This document shows, piece after piece, positions 1-11,376 of a stretch of DNA of 64,000 bases. Numbering within the stretch: position 1 is the first letter of the stretch; the number at the start of each line of letters is the position of its first letter. The notes beneath the pieces are model-generated. The model had not been told where the DNA came from. It made no database searches and saw nothing but the letters and a program-made list of their open reading frames with translations. A program made the position numbers and the translations under genes. The DNA is from Simmondsia chinensis (lineage: Eukaryota > Streptophyta > Magnoliopsida > Caryophyllales > Simmondsiaceae): positions 23,087,172 to 23,151,171 of the forward strand of contig JAGTTD010000008.1 of assembly GCA_018398585.1 (NCBI GenBank), in the 5' to 3' direction.

Positions 1-2314
1 ATAAACAAAGTCAAGGAAAATAAATTAAATATTTATATTAATTAGACATACCTGAAGTGCAAATCCTAATACTGACTTAAAGATCCATAATTAGAAGAAG
101 ATGTCTTGACACTTCAAGGTTTTCTTTGCAATGACCTCTTCTAGAACTGAGAGTATGGACTCCCAAAAATATTTATTGCAGGAAAAATTTCGGTACAAAA
201 TTTTTTCTTTAATCTTTCCTAAACACAATTTTTCAGAAATGTTATGCTAAACTATAATTTTAAACCTCAGAACAATTTTGGGTTTTTATTGTGGGAGAAA
301 TCCAAGTTCCGAAACCCTAAGGCTCTGTTTGGAGCATTGAATTGGAATTGGAGTATGGAATTGCAATTCCAATTCCAATTCTGGTGGAATTGGAATTCTG
401 ATTGAAATGAAATTCCATTGTTAGGTTTGTCAAAGGAATAGGAGGTCGAAATTATAATTCAATAATGATTTGATTCATCATAGATTTTCGGTCAATAGAG
501 TTAGAGTATTTCGAGTTTTAAATCAGCCACGGTTAATATGGTCGGAGTGATTCAATTTGAGTACGAATATTTGAGTTTCGAGTCAAATCGGGTCAAGTAT
601 AGCGTCGGATCATTCGGTGTTCAAGTTATCACGGATTTTCAATTAATAAGGTTAGGTGTTTTGGGGATTCAGAAAAGTTATGATCGGGTTTGAGTTCATT
701 TAGGTCATTTCAAGCTCAAGTTATATTAGTTTTGGGACAAATAAGTTGTATCACTTCAAAATTCGAGTTATCATATTCTGAGTTTGAGATGGGTCGGGTC
801 ATTTCAAACTTCAAGTGAAGGTAATTTCGGTCATTCAAGTTGGGTGATTTTGAGGTTCAAGTCAAATTATAGGTTGTGCGTAAGTCTTTGGATTTTGAGC
901 CATATTGGATTTAGGTTAATCAAGTAGGGTCATTTTGGGTTCTAGGTCAATGAAGTTAATATGGAATTACATTTCCTTACTCCCATCCTGAGGAATTGGA
1001 AAGTTTGATTTTCAATTAAAATCCAATTCCATAAAATTAGGCAGTGGAATTGTAATTCTAATTCCAACAGGTGAACCAAACAACAGAATTGAAATTCTAG
1101 GCCCTATTTCTAACCTCAGCCCTAATTCCAGCCTCTAATTCTATGCTTCAAATACAACCTAATTCTTATTTCCTTCACGATAAAACCAAGTATTTAAAAA
1201 CACAAAAATCCCCTGTAGCCACGAACCAAATGCGCAAAAATCACCAAATTTCTGCTGTGGCGTCATGTGTGGCGTCAACCAGCACAACTTTCTTTTCCTT
1301 TTTTTTTTTTTTGTTTTTAATCACAATATTTATTTATTATATATTCATCTCATGAATTTATTTTTAAATATTTTTGAGCAGTGTTTTAAGTTGAGGCTTG
1401 TGAAATGACTTAAAGGACAATCTAACTCCAGCTCCAAATGTGTGAAATTTGATTATTATCTCATGATAACAAATGAATAGCATTTACTAAAACTTAATTC
1501 TACTAAATAACTTTTACTGCACTTTAGAATTAAATACGTTCACTCAAGATTTCCCAAATAATTTTTCTTATGATGATCAACCCCTTTATTAAATATCAGT
1601 GAGAAAAATCAACTTTAACTACTATTGTTTATTTTCTAACATTTTTGCTGTAGTTCCTAACTTGCCCTTCTCGAACAATTCAATAATATAGAAACAATTT
1701 TGGTATTGATTCCAAATGTCAAACATATGCAATACCTTGGCCAAAGACTCTAGAATATGTTCGTATCCTAGTGAATTAACTAAGGAGACATCTTTATCTC
1801 GCTAGAGACTATAGACTCCATTTAAAACAAACATTCCCGTTACACTTCATGCCGTTACCCAACGCATATTAGTTTTAAGCCAACGAGCTATGACTAGTCC
1901 TTTTGGCACATGAAAGTAATGAACAATCCATGCACGAGTTTAGAATATTTTCTGGATTTAGAGTTATTGTCTTACCAACATAATACTCTTGGATCTCTAT
2001 CCACATGACCGAGACAAGTCATCAAAAGTATTATATTATAAATTTATCAGACAAGTTGTCCAAACTTGTCACTGATTATGAACATACTTTAACAACATAT
2101 TACATATTTCATTTAAGTCTCTCTGTGGATCAATCCCATTGATCTCTTAAACAAAACCTGACATGTCATCTATGACTAAGTCCATCTCATAGAACATTTT
2201 AGAAAATAATCACACGCATGTTTGACTTGTAAAATATAATCAGACAATAAATAAATATATAAATTTAATTTGTTTAATATTTAAAACGAACTAATTGTGT
2301 TTTCCAGGACTCCA
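1..2314 (-). mobile_element. LTR of Copia family A, incomplete
   Basis: Non-coding. The order of short motifs follows the family A LTRs at 2441-4626 and 8972-11201. The 'catacctg' block near 45-60, the 'gaaaccctaa' block at 311-320, a T-rich stretch near 1290-1310 and the segment 1380-2300 all have counterparts there in the same minus orientation. The series is interrupted by a TIR element at about 321-1089. The right edge is placed near 2314 by comparison with the LTR end 'caggacactg'. The left edge lies outside or at the window start. No purine tract follows the right edge, so this is either a solo LTR or the 5' LTR of a minus-strand element lying to the left. It is clearly more diverged than the two LTRs of the neighbouring full element. 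Confidence 0.65.
321..1089. mobile_element. TIR element (MITE-like), non-autonomous
   Basis: The left end (ggctctgtttgg, then runs of 'aattggaatt') and the right end (aattccaacaggtgaaccaaa, then caacag) are imperfect inverted repeats of about 80-100 bp. They flank a non-coding middle rich in loosely repeated 'gggtca...ttcaag' words. There is no transposase. The element interrupts an LTR between the block 'gaaaccctaa' and the block that resumes near 1100. I could not fix a clean target duplication, so the superfamily (hAT, Harbinger or Mutator type) is open and the ends may be off by some bases. Confidence 0.5.
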
Positions 2315-2440
2315 ATTCCAAGAACCGGATACTTTATAAGTTCCTAAAAGTATACTTTGACCGCAAATTTGACCATCACCCACGACTTTGACAACCATCA
2401 TTAACATTTCAACCACCACCAGCAACACACCTCCACCACC

Positions 2441-4626
2441 TGTTGGGAAAAGCATAAAAATTTTGTTGAAAAATAAACTCTGATGCCGACTATTGGGCTC
2501 ACAGTTCTCAACTGTGGTCACAACAATAGGCACCTATTAGAGCACTTAGAGTAGGAGACTATTCTCTTTACCTAAGCCCCCGGTCGGAGAGTCATGCTTC
2601 GTGACACCTCACGTGCCAGGGTTCCCGGGAATAGGTTCATCTCTATAAACCGTTTGCCCTAATACTGACGGAACAGGTTTAGAATTCATAACTTTAAACC
2701 TAGGGTTGATTTAAAATTCTTAATTTTAAATCTACTGACTTAAATTCATTAATTTAATCATCAGATCTAAATTCTTAATTTAGATCTACAGGCCATTTAC
2801 TCTAATACATTCATAACAATACATAAACTTAAATAGGTATAATAACAAATACTGTAAATAAATAGAAAATCAAAACTAAAAGAAGAAGGAAAGAAAAACA
2901 TACCTGGAATTGCTCCAATAAAAAGAAAACCAGAAAGATAATAATGTTCTTGAAAATCGAGACCTCGAGACCTTCTACGCAATTACCTCAAATTGTCCGG
3001 AGGGTGGACTCCGAAAAATATTAAACTGGATCTCCAAAATAATTTCAGAAACCCTAAAGAAAAATTTTATTATGATGAACTTAATTGTCAAGGCCCTGGA
3101 ATAAGCCCCTCTATTTATAGAAATACTCTAGAGCCCGAAAATATAATTAAAATAAAAAAAGGATTGCACAGTTAACATCAAAACGCACTGTTTTGAATTT
3201 AAAACAGGTAAAACGCGTTGTTTAAGCAAACAGTGCACCGCCTCTCATTTTAAATAAAGGATGACACATGTCGGGCCGTGATTGGCCCGTCCCAACACAC
3301 GCGGATCGCCATCAGCCTACCCAGCAAGCGACACGTGTCGCACGCTGGTTGGCCGATCCGTGAGCACGCGGATTCAGCCCTATTTTGCAATTTTTCATTT
3401 TTTTTTTCGCTTTGTTTCTCAGATGTAAAATTTCATCTTATGATTTTTAATTTTCAAAAAATATATATTTTTTATTTAATAATTTTTAAAATTTATTCAT
3501 CTCATGAATAATGTTTGACAAAATTAATTTACCCATCCTGTGGATAAATAATTCATCTTATGAATTCCTTAATATTTTTTCAATGGCAATAAAATACAGA
3601 GGCTTGCGTAGGGACCCCGGGGACAATTTAAATTTAGCTCCAAACGGGTTAAATTAAATCATCTCATGATATTAATTTAATTACCATTTAATGAGACTTA
3701 ATTCTACTAAATAAATCTCACTGCACTCCAGACTTAAATTATTTATTCGATATCTCCCTAATATACTGTATTGATGACAATAACCCCTCCACTTGATGTC
3801 CATGACAAAGGATAAACATAACTACTACCATTATCCTTCTCACAGCTTCTCCATTAGTTATCGACTCGCCCTTCACTGAATAATTCATTTATACATGAAC
3901 ATATGCACAGTATAAATTCCAAATGTCAAACACTTGGAATACTTTGGCATAAGTTTCCGAACTATTTAAACATTTGCGAATCAACTAAGGGGACATCTGT
4001 ATCTCATAAAAGACTACAGATTCCCTATTGAATACCCTGATCCTTGTCGCACTTCCCGCCGCTACCCAGTGTATGTGAGATTTCAGTCATTCGTTTTAGA
4101 CCTTACTTACAGTACACCAAAGTAACTAACATTCCATGCACAAGTTCAGAATACCCTAAGGATTTAGAGTCGTCGTTCAAACAGTACAATGCGAATCACT
4201 AATCTCCGATAGTAGTCTAGAAATAAGTAGCCCACATGGTCCAACTCAGTGTGTCATATACACTAACCTAACACTTTTGGATCTCCATCCACATGACTAA
4301 GACAAGCCATCTAAAGTGTCACGTTATAGTCTTAACATACAAGTGGTCCAGACTTGTCTTCGGCTACGAGTCTTTCAAACAACAATCCATATCATTTGTT
4401 CCAAGTCTATCTGTGGCTTAGTCTCATAAACCACTTAGAACAAACTTGGAAATTGCAGTTTGAGAACTACACCCATCTCATGGATGCCTCTCGAAAGAAA
4501 ATCACATGCAGTATAAATGCTCAAATACACCAATTTAATTAGGAAATGACTGGAACTTCAATTTTATTTATTAATTAAAGTAAATTATCCAGAATAAATC
4601 TGAATTTCAGGACACTGTTCCTAACA
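2441..4626 (-). repeat. 3' LTR of Copia family A element
   Basis: Starts tgttgggaaaagc and ends ...gttcctaaca. It matches 8972-11201 along its whole length apart from small changes and a deletion of about 45 bp near 2667; the other copy has that segment at about 9197-9243. A TATA-like ctctatttata (minus strand TATAAATAGAG) lies at 3109-3119. Confidence 0.93.
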
Positions 4627-4641
4627 ATCTCCCACTTGTCC
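4627..4641 (-). other. Polypurine tract
   Basis: The minus strand reads GGACAAGTGGGAGAT directly before the 3' LTR, the place where plus-strand DNA synthesis is primed. Confidence 0.85.
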
Positions 4642-4689
4642 TAAATCTAATTTATGACATAGTCCATACTCACCCCCTTTTAAGTTTGA

Positions 4690-5345
4690 ACCAGAAGTCT
4701 ACAGGGCCTAACCCTTATTGAGCACAATTACTCTATTGTGAAGTCAGCAATACAATACTGCTTGACATTCCTCCACTAATTGCTCCCACTCCAAGGATAA
4801 AGACATACTTAGACGTCGAACATTTATCATATTAATCAGACTGAAAGTTTTAAATTAGTATAACCAACTGGAACCAGCTCATCACCTTGAAAGATCAACA
4901 TAGGATCCCTAGTTCTTCTCAAAAACTAAAGAAAATACTTCACTGCCACCTAGTCCATTGAATCCAGATTAGACCAACACCTACATACTATCCCATAGCA
5001 TGGCAGACATCAAGTCTCGTGCACATCATGCCATATCTGAGGCTCCCACTACCAAAACATATGGAATATTCCTCAATTGCTCCTTCTTATTGAGGTGTCC
5101 AAGAACACTACTCAAAAGAGATAAGGACTCCATGCTATGCCTTGACAACATCTTGTCAATATAAGTGGCTAAAGATGGACCCAACATCCTACTCTTACGA
5201 CCTCGCAGAAGCTTAATCCTAAGAGTAGAATTGGCTTCTCCTATGTTCTTTCATATTGAGCTATCATGACTACCAAGTCTTTACAGCTAATGACACCCCT
5301 ACATCATTCTCAATGAGTAGTATATTGTTGACATACAATACCAAG
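4690..5345 (-). pseudogene. Copia RT/RNase H remnant
   Basis: Conceptual minus-strand translation gives YVNNILLIENDVG near 5310-5340, corresponding to the YVDD active-site box of Copia RT. Both aspartates read Asn (GAC to AAC, GAT to AAT), changes expected from CpG decay. Further on come IDKMLSRHSMESLSLLSS, a match to the segment after the active site, and LIFQGDELVPVGYT, a match to the start of RNase H. Several stops and frameshifts are present. The fingers and palm upstream of the active site are not visible between here and the integrase, so they appear deleted. Confidence 0.8.
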
Positions 5346-5764
5346 AAAGTCATTACTCTCTCTTAATAACATTTGTACGCGGATGATTTGAGCAACCGAT
5401 TGCACAAAACTAGAAGACTTTATTGCTTCATTGTGGCTAAAAGGATTAGATTCAATGCCACGGTCAACTACTAAGACTCCTGCTATGAACCTGTCAAGTG
5501 TTCTGACAATCCTCCCACTACACCTAAGCTTTCGTGTATCTAGAACATTCTTGTTTCTATTAGTAGGTGAATCTAATGCTCCCACTACGACTTAAGTTGT
5601 GTGTAGCTGTTCAGAATTACTGTCATTTTCCTTTAATACCATTCTGTTTTCAATTTTGTAGCTTACTTGTAAAATCCTTCTCTAAGTATTTTGCATTGTA
5701 TTTACAAAAAACCTTTTAAATCAAAACCGTAGAAAAAAATCGTTCTTGTTCCTTTTATTTGTAA

Positions 5765-6495
5765 CACCATTCTGTTGCAGTTTAACCGGAGCAGAAGGCT
5801 GAGATCTCATCTCATTTTGCAATTTGAAAATCCAAAAACTCACCCGAAACATATTCACCACCTCGATCTAATCGTAGTAATTTAACTTGTTTACCTAATT
5901 GCTTTTCAACTTCAGCTTTGTGCTTTTTGAACTTTTCAAAAGAGTCCGACTAATGTCTAATTAGGTAAACATATACATATCTTGAGTAATCATCACTAAA
6001 TGTGAATAAGTACTCATACCCGCCTCTTGCCTGAACACGTATTTGTCCACATACATCTATGTGAACCAGCTTAAGCAAGCCACCAACCCTATTGCCTTTA
6101 CCCTTAAAGACAGACTTGGTCATCTTTCTTTCTATACAGGATTTACAGACTGGTAATGAACTCAAGCCCAAAGCCTCTATCAGTCTATCTTTCACCAGTC
6201 TTTGGATCCTGTTCGAATTAGTGTGACCTAAACGTTGGTGCCATGTGTAGGCAATATCACATTCAGGGTGTTTTCTTTTAGAAGATTGAACAAGTGAACT
6301 TACGTTAAATTTATTTAAACAATTACCATAGTTTTGATAAGGAAATATCATGAATAAATAATTTATCCAAGTATATGTGTAAATAAACAACTTATTTCTC
6401 ATATTAAAATTGTCATTATCAAAATCAACTGAATAACAATTCTTCATAAAACGAGATACAGAAATCAAATTCTTGTGCAGAGTAGCTACAAACAA
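5765..6495 (-). pseudogene. Copia integrase, broken
   Basis: The longest open piece (5950-6495) holds the pre-integrase zinc motif HQRLGHTNSNRIQRLV, then CKSCIERKMTKSVF and the first catalytic Asp in LVHIDVCGQI. The match continues below 5950 after a frameshift with LDRGGEYVSGEFLDF (second Asp and Glu region) and a damaged PxQNG box near 5770-5790. The enzyme would have inserted the DNA copy into the genome. The frameshift and stops rule out an intact product. Confidence 0.88.
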
Positions 6496-6589
6496 ACAAT
6501 CTTTTAAAATAAAACTCTATCACTAAAGTCTAAGCTAACATCTCCTACACTTAAGACCACTATTATTGTACTGTCCCTGACCCTCAGGT

Positions 6590-7022
6590 ACAACACCCGT
6601 CGTGTAGCCTTTAGACTAGCTTGAGCTCCTGTAACATATTACAAATATGGTCAGTTGAACCTAAGTCCACCCACCAGGAAATTGGTGGACTCTCAACTGC
6701 GCATGACACAACTAAGTGAGATATCAATATACCTTCACCAGATGGCTTAGCAGTCTTTATAGGAAGAGTAGCTATGTACTTAGTGTAGTTTCTTTTCCAG
6801 TGGCCTAGTTTCTTTGCAAAGGAAACACTTTTCTTTTGTTGACTTCCTTATGGACTTGATTACTACAATAACAACCTTGTCCTTTCCTTTCTTTCTAGTA
6901 GGTCCCTTGTGAGTAATAATCAAGTCTAACTTAGTTTTCAAGGCAAAGCAATTTGGTTCAGTGAGTACATTATGTATTTTAAAAAAACAAACAAAAGTTT
7001 GCCGGTTGTAATTGTCTAACAA
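6590..7022 (-). pseudogene. Copia gag zinc knuckle and protease remnant
   Basis: In one minus-strand frame KEKCFLCKE gives the first two Cys of a CCHC knuckle. After a one-base frameshift the next frame continues GHWKRNY, giving the His, but Tyr stands where the last Cys should be. The same frame runs to WWVDLGSTDHICNM, the Copia protease active site, where the usual D-S-G reads D-L-G. So the frame, the zinc knuckle and the protease are all damaged. The N-terminal capsid part of gag is not recognisable. Confidence 0.78.
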
Positions 7023-7099
7023 GAGTCATGTATAATGCAGTGATATATAAATTCTTTCAATTTAGCATACACAATAAGTCAAATATCCACCAAACTGTA

Positions 7100-7500
7100 C
7101 TATTATGCATACAATGATAACCCAAACACACCACTCCTTACTCCCCGGCATCGGGGTCGCATGAAGCAAGTTCAGGTGAGAACTATTCTCAATTAACCTG
7201 TTTTTCTTGTAACTCTTACTAAACATGATTAACTTACCACTTTACCTTAGTCTCTAACATGACCCAACAGAGCTCCTCGGGGAGAATAATGCATCCCGCT
7301 AGTCAAGTGTAAAACCTTACCTAAACCTCCGTACAAATACACGAAATACTCCGCGGCAGCGTGGTCGCATCACTTCTTTGCACTTTAGTTTATCCTAAAG
7401 AAGTCTAACCCTATAATCTGCAAACCGACATCCTCCGTGGGGAGGTCTATCGATCTTCTGTACTGCTAGACCGGTAATGGAGACCATGAGGTTACAACAA
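7100..7500 (-). other. Conserved untranslated leader of Copia family A
   Basis: This non-coding stretch matches, in opposite orientation, two blocks in the plus-strand family A element (about 36890-37300 and 37380-37790). Shared landmarks are a 'gttagacttctttagga' block, 'gatgcgaccacgc', an 'acttgactag' block and 'gagaatagttctcac'. It lies between the LTR and gag, so it is the element's leader. Confidence 0.65.
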
Positions 7501-7539
7501 TTGAAACTCGCTCCCACTTGATTTTTTATAAGTAGTGGT

Positions 7540-8110
7540 TTTTAATTAACTTGCATTTACAACCGGATTATCTCATGATCCCCTTTAGAATCTCATTCTA
7601 AGATTAACCAAAATTAATTAACTAATTTATTCAAAAACACTCTCGTTTTCAAGCATGGATTATCTCATAATCTCACATTAGAAATCTCATTCTAAAACCG
7701 ACCAATAAAATTAATTAATTAATTTTAATTAAAATAATACCAATATTTAATTTAGATTATCACATAATCTACTTTTCAAAATCTAATTTCAAAATTAAAA
7801 TAATTTTATTTAAAACCAGCAGCGATTTGTGCTTAGATTATCCCATAATCTATTTTAGAATGTTATTCTAAAGTTAAACAAGCTTAGACTAACTAATAGT
7901 CTAGGTTAGAATCTTATTCTAAAATTTAATTAACAAAATTTAACTTTTATTTTAAAAATAAAGTTAACTTAGACTATCTTATAGTCTATTTTAGAATCTT
8001 ATTCTAAAATAATTTCAAATAACTTTTATTTAAAATACACTGATTTACAACTTAAATTATCTCATAATTTAATCTCATTCTAAAAAGAACTTAATTAATA
8101 AAATAATTAA
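7540..8110. repeat. Palindromic tandem repeats, unit about 50-95 bp
   Basis: About seven diverged units, each with a short palindrome of the type agattatctcataatct followed by 'agaatctcattctaa'. Units start near 7561, 7657, 7742, 7836, 7888, 7971 and 8055. No open reading frame crosses them. They lie in the leader of the family A element. Confidence 0.7.
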
Positions 8111-8282
8111 CTTAATTATTATGTAAATCAGTATTGACATCTTTACATCCCAAAATTTTTTATTTTTTTTTAATTACTGGTGCTGAAGTCAGTGCTGACG
8201 TCAGCGTCAGCCTGATGCTGACAAAACTAGTTAGATTTTTTTTTTAAATTTTAAAATTAAAATATTTAATTTTAAAATAAAT

Positions 8283-8358
8283 TGAATTTAATCTCATTAA
8301 ATCAATTTTATCCGACTTTGTATAAGATAATTAAATCTAATCCCATTCGATCAACTTT

Positions 8359-8393
<35 letters not shown>

Positions 8394-8480
8394 TTTAAAT
8401 CTAATCTTATTAGATCAATTTTATCTAATACATATAAAAAATATTTAAATCTAATCTTATTAGATCAATTCTATCAGATT
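8283..8480. repeat. Tandem repeats with 'aatctaatcttattagatc' core
   Basis: About four units of 50-60 bp near 8283, 8335, 8397 and 8447, each with an imperfect palindrome around ctaat/attag. A dinucleotide run (AT)n of about 28 bp at 8364-8391 lies between units two and three. Confidence 0.7.
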
Positions 8481-8539
8481 TCATAAATCATGACTGAGAA
8501 CGTATAATCTTATTATACGAACAACACAAACGCAAATTT

Positions 8540-8860
8540 ATGGGTTGTTCTGAATTAATGATTAATTTAATAACGATTTAAACAATTTAAATCATCCCCA
8601 TAATCCATCTAGTTAACTATTAACTCTTTTAATCGATTTAAAAAATTTAAATCTATACTTTAAAACAATTTAATTAAGAATTAGCTCTTTTAATTGATTT
8701 AAACCATTTAAATCATTACATTAAAATAGTCTAGTTAACAATTAACTAATTTGATGATTCAGACAATTTAAATTACAAATACATACAATCATCTAAATGA
8801 ATCATTAATTCATTATCAATTTAAACAATTTAAATCGATACGTCAAATTAAACTAACTTT
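8540..8860. repeat. 60-61 bp tandem repeat with gatttaaa/tttaaatc palindrome
   Basis: Five units with palindromes at about 8573, 8633, 8694, 8754 and 8815, giving a steady 60-61 bp period. Each palindrome is gatttaaa, two or three bases, then tttaaatc or a close variant, and could fold into a hairpin in single-stranded form. This is leader DNA close to the primer site. Confidence 0.8.
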
Positions 8861-8956
8861 CCTTTTTAATAAAATCTCTATTTTATTTAATCGCAAATCT
8901 ATTTATTTCGATCTTATTATATCTAGTCATGTATATTATGAATGTAATTAGAGGCT

Positions 8957-8969
8957 GGCTCTGATACCA
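8957..8969 (-). other. Primer-binding site (initiator Met-tRNA type)
   Basis: The minus strand reads TGGTATCAGAGCC, two bases from the LTR end. This is the usual plant Copia primer site, complementary to the 3' end of initiator methionine tRNA. It fixes the orientation of the element. Confidence 0.93.
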
Positions 8970-8971
8970 AT

Positions 8972-11201
8972 TGTTGGGAAAAGCATAAAAATTTTGTTGA
9001 AAAATAAACTTGATGCCGACTATTGGGCTCACAGTTCTCAACTGTGGTCACAACAACAGGCACCTATTAGAGCACTTAGAGTAGGAGACTATTCTCTTTA
9101 CCTAAGCCCCCGGTCTGAGAGTCACGCTTCGTGACACCTCACGTGCGAGAGTCCCCGGGAATAGGTTTATCTCTATAAACCATTTGCCCTAATACCAGTT
9201 GTTGGGATGAATTTCAAAAATTCTCCCTAAAGATTACGCAGCGGAACAGGTTTAGAATTCATAACTTTAAACCTAGGATTGATTTAAAATTCCTAATTTT
9301 AAATCTACTGACTTAAATTCATAATTTAAATTATCAGATCTAAATTCTTAATTTAGATCTACACGCCTTTTACTCTAATACATTCATAACAATACATAAA
9401 CTTAAACAGGTATAATAACAAATACTGTAAATAAATAGAAAAGCGAAACTTAAAGAAGAAGGAAAGAAAACATACGTGGAATTGCTCCAATAGAAAGAAA
9501 ACCAGAAAAATAATAATGTTCTTGAAAATCGAGACCTCGAGACCTTCTACGCAATTACCTCAAACTGCCCGGAGGGTAGACTCAGAAAAATATTAAATTG
9601 GATCTCCGAAATAATTTCAGAAACCCTAAAGAAAAATTTTATTCTGATGAACTTAATTGCCAAAGCCCTGGAATAAGCCCCTCTATTTATAGAAATATTC
9701 CGGAGAGAGAAAATATAATTAAAATCGAAAAAGAATTGCACAGTTAACATCAAAACGCACCGTTTTGAATTTAAAACAGGTAAAACGTGTCGTTTAAGCA
9801 AACAGTGCACCGCCTCTTATTTTAAATAAAGGACGACACGTGTCGGGCCGTGATTGGCCCTTCCCAGCACAGGCGGATCGTCATCAGCCTACCCAGCAAG
9901 CGACACGTATCGCACACTGGTTGGTCGATCCGTGAGCACGCGGATTCAGCCCTATTTTGCGAATTTTCTTTTTTTTTTTTTTCTTTGTCTCTCACATGTA
10001 AAAATTCATCTTATGAATTTTAATTTTCAAAAAAAAAAAAAGTATTTTATTGAATAATTTTTAAAATTTATTCATCTCATGAATAATGTTTGGCAAAATT
10101 AATTTACCCATCGTATGGATAAATAATTCATCTCATGAATTGCTTAATATTTTTCCAATGGCAATAAAATACAGAGGCTTGCATAGGGGCTCCAGGGACA
10201 ATTTAAATCTAGCTCCAAACGGGTTAAATTAAATCATAACATGATATTAATTTAATTACCATTTAATGAGACTTAATTCCACTAAATAAATCTCACTGCA
10301 CTCCAGACTTAAATTATTTATTCGATATCTCCCTAATATACTGTATTGATGACAACAACCCCTCCACTTGATGTCCATGACAAAGGATAAACATAACTAC
10401 TACCATTATCCTTCTCACAGTTTCTCCATTAGTTACCGACTCGCCCTTTACTGAATAATTCATTTATACTTGAACATATTCACAGTATAAATTCCAAATG
10501 TCAAACACTTGGAATACTTTGGCCAAAATTTCCGAACTATTCAAACATTTGCGAATCAACTAAGGGGACATCTGTATCTCATAAAAGACTGTAGATTCCC
10601 TATTGAATACCCTGATCCTTGTCGCACTTCACGCCGCTACCCAGTGTACGTGGGATTTCAGTCATTCGTTTTAGACCTTACTTATAGTACACCAAAGTAA
10701 CTAACATTCCATGCACAAGTCCAGAATACCCTCAGGATTTAGAGTCGTCGTTCAAACAGTACAATGCGGATCACTCATCTTTGATAGTAGTCTAGAAACA
10801 AGTAACCCACATGGTCCAACTCAGTGTGTCATACACACTAACCTAACACTTTTGGATCTCTATCCACATGACCAAGACAAGCCATCTGAAGTGTCACGTT
10901 ATAGTCCTAACATATAAGTGATCCAGACTTGTCTTCGACTATGAGTCTTTCAAGCAACAATCCATATCATTTATTCCAAGTCTATCTGTGGTTTAGTCTT
11001 ATAAACCACTTAGAACAAACTTGTAAATTACCGTTTAAGGACTACACCCATCTCATGGATGCCTCTCGAAAGAAAATCACATGCAGTATAAATGCTCAAA
11101 TACACAAATTTAATTCGGAAATGACTGTAACTTTAATTTTATTTATTAATTAAAGTAAAATATCCAGAATAAATCTGGATTTCAGGACACTGTTCCTAAC
11201 A
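8972..11201 (-). repeat. 5' LTR of Copia family A element
   Basis: Partner of 2441-4626, 2230 bp. It lies beside the primer-binding site, so on the minus strand it is the 5' LTR. It holds the element promoter (TATA at 9681-9691) and T-rich and G/C-box-like stretches (acacgtgtcg and similar) near 9840-9910. Confidence 0.93.
9681..9691 (-). promoter_or_regulatory. TATA box in the 5' LTR
   Basis: The minus strand reads TATAAATAGAG, followed by a GC-rich stretch. The same box is kept in the 3' LTR at 3109-3119. Its position inside the LTR fits the U3/R boundary of a Copia LTR. Function is inferred. Confidence 0.65.
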
Positions 11202-11376
11202 CCACCAACACAGGCAGCATTGTCATTTACCCTGCCACGTCGCCATCACGCTACACGCAGCTTAGTTACACGCCGTGTTATGTTACCTGCTGCTAAGTTA
11301 CGTGCCATGTTACCTTGCCCGTCGTTAAGTTGTAGGCCGTGTTATGCTATCCGTCGCTAAGTTACACGTCGTTTCA

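Larger units (their letters stand above)
2441..11201 (-). mobile_element. Ty1/Copia retrotransposon, family A, full-length but defective
   Basis: Both ends are well defined: TG...CA LTRs of about 2.2 kb and the 5-bp target duplication CCACC at 2436-2440 and 11202-11206. The primer-binding site lies next to the right LTR and a purine tract next to the left LTR, both reading on the minus strand. The minus-strand order is leader, gag zinc knuckle, protease, pre-integrase, integrase, RT/RNase H. This protease-integrase-RT order is the Copia order. Most of gag and the N-terminal half of RT are missing, and the rest is broken by stops and frameshifts. The element can only be a relic or a passive substrate. 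Confidence 0.93.
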
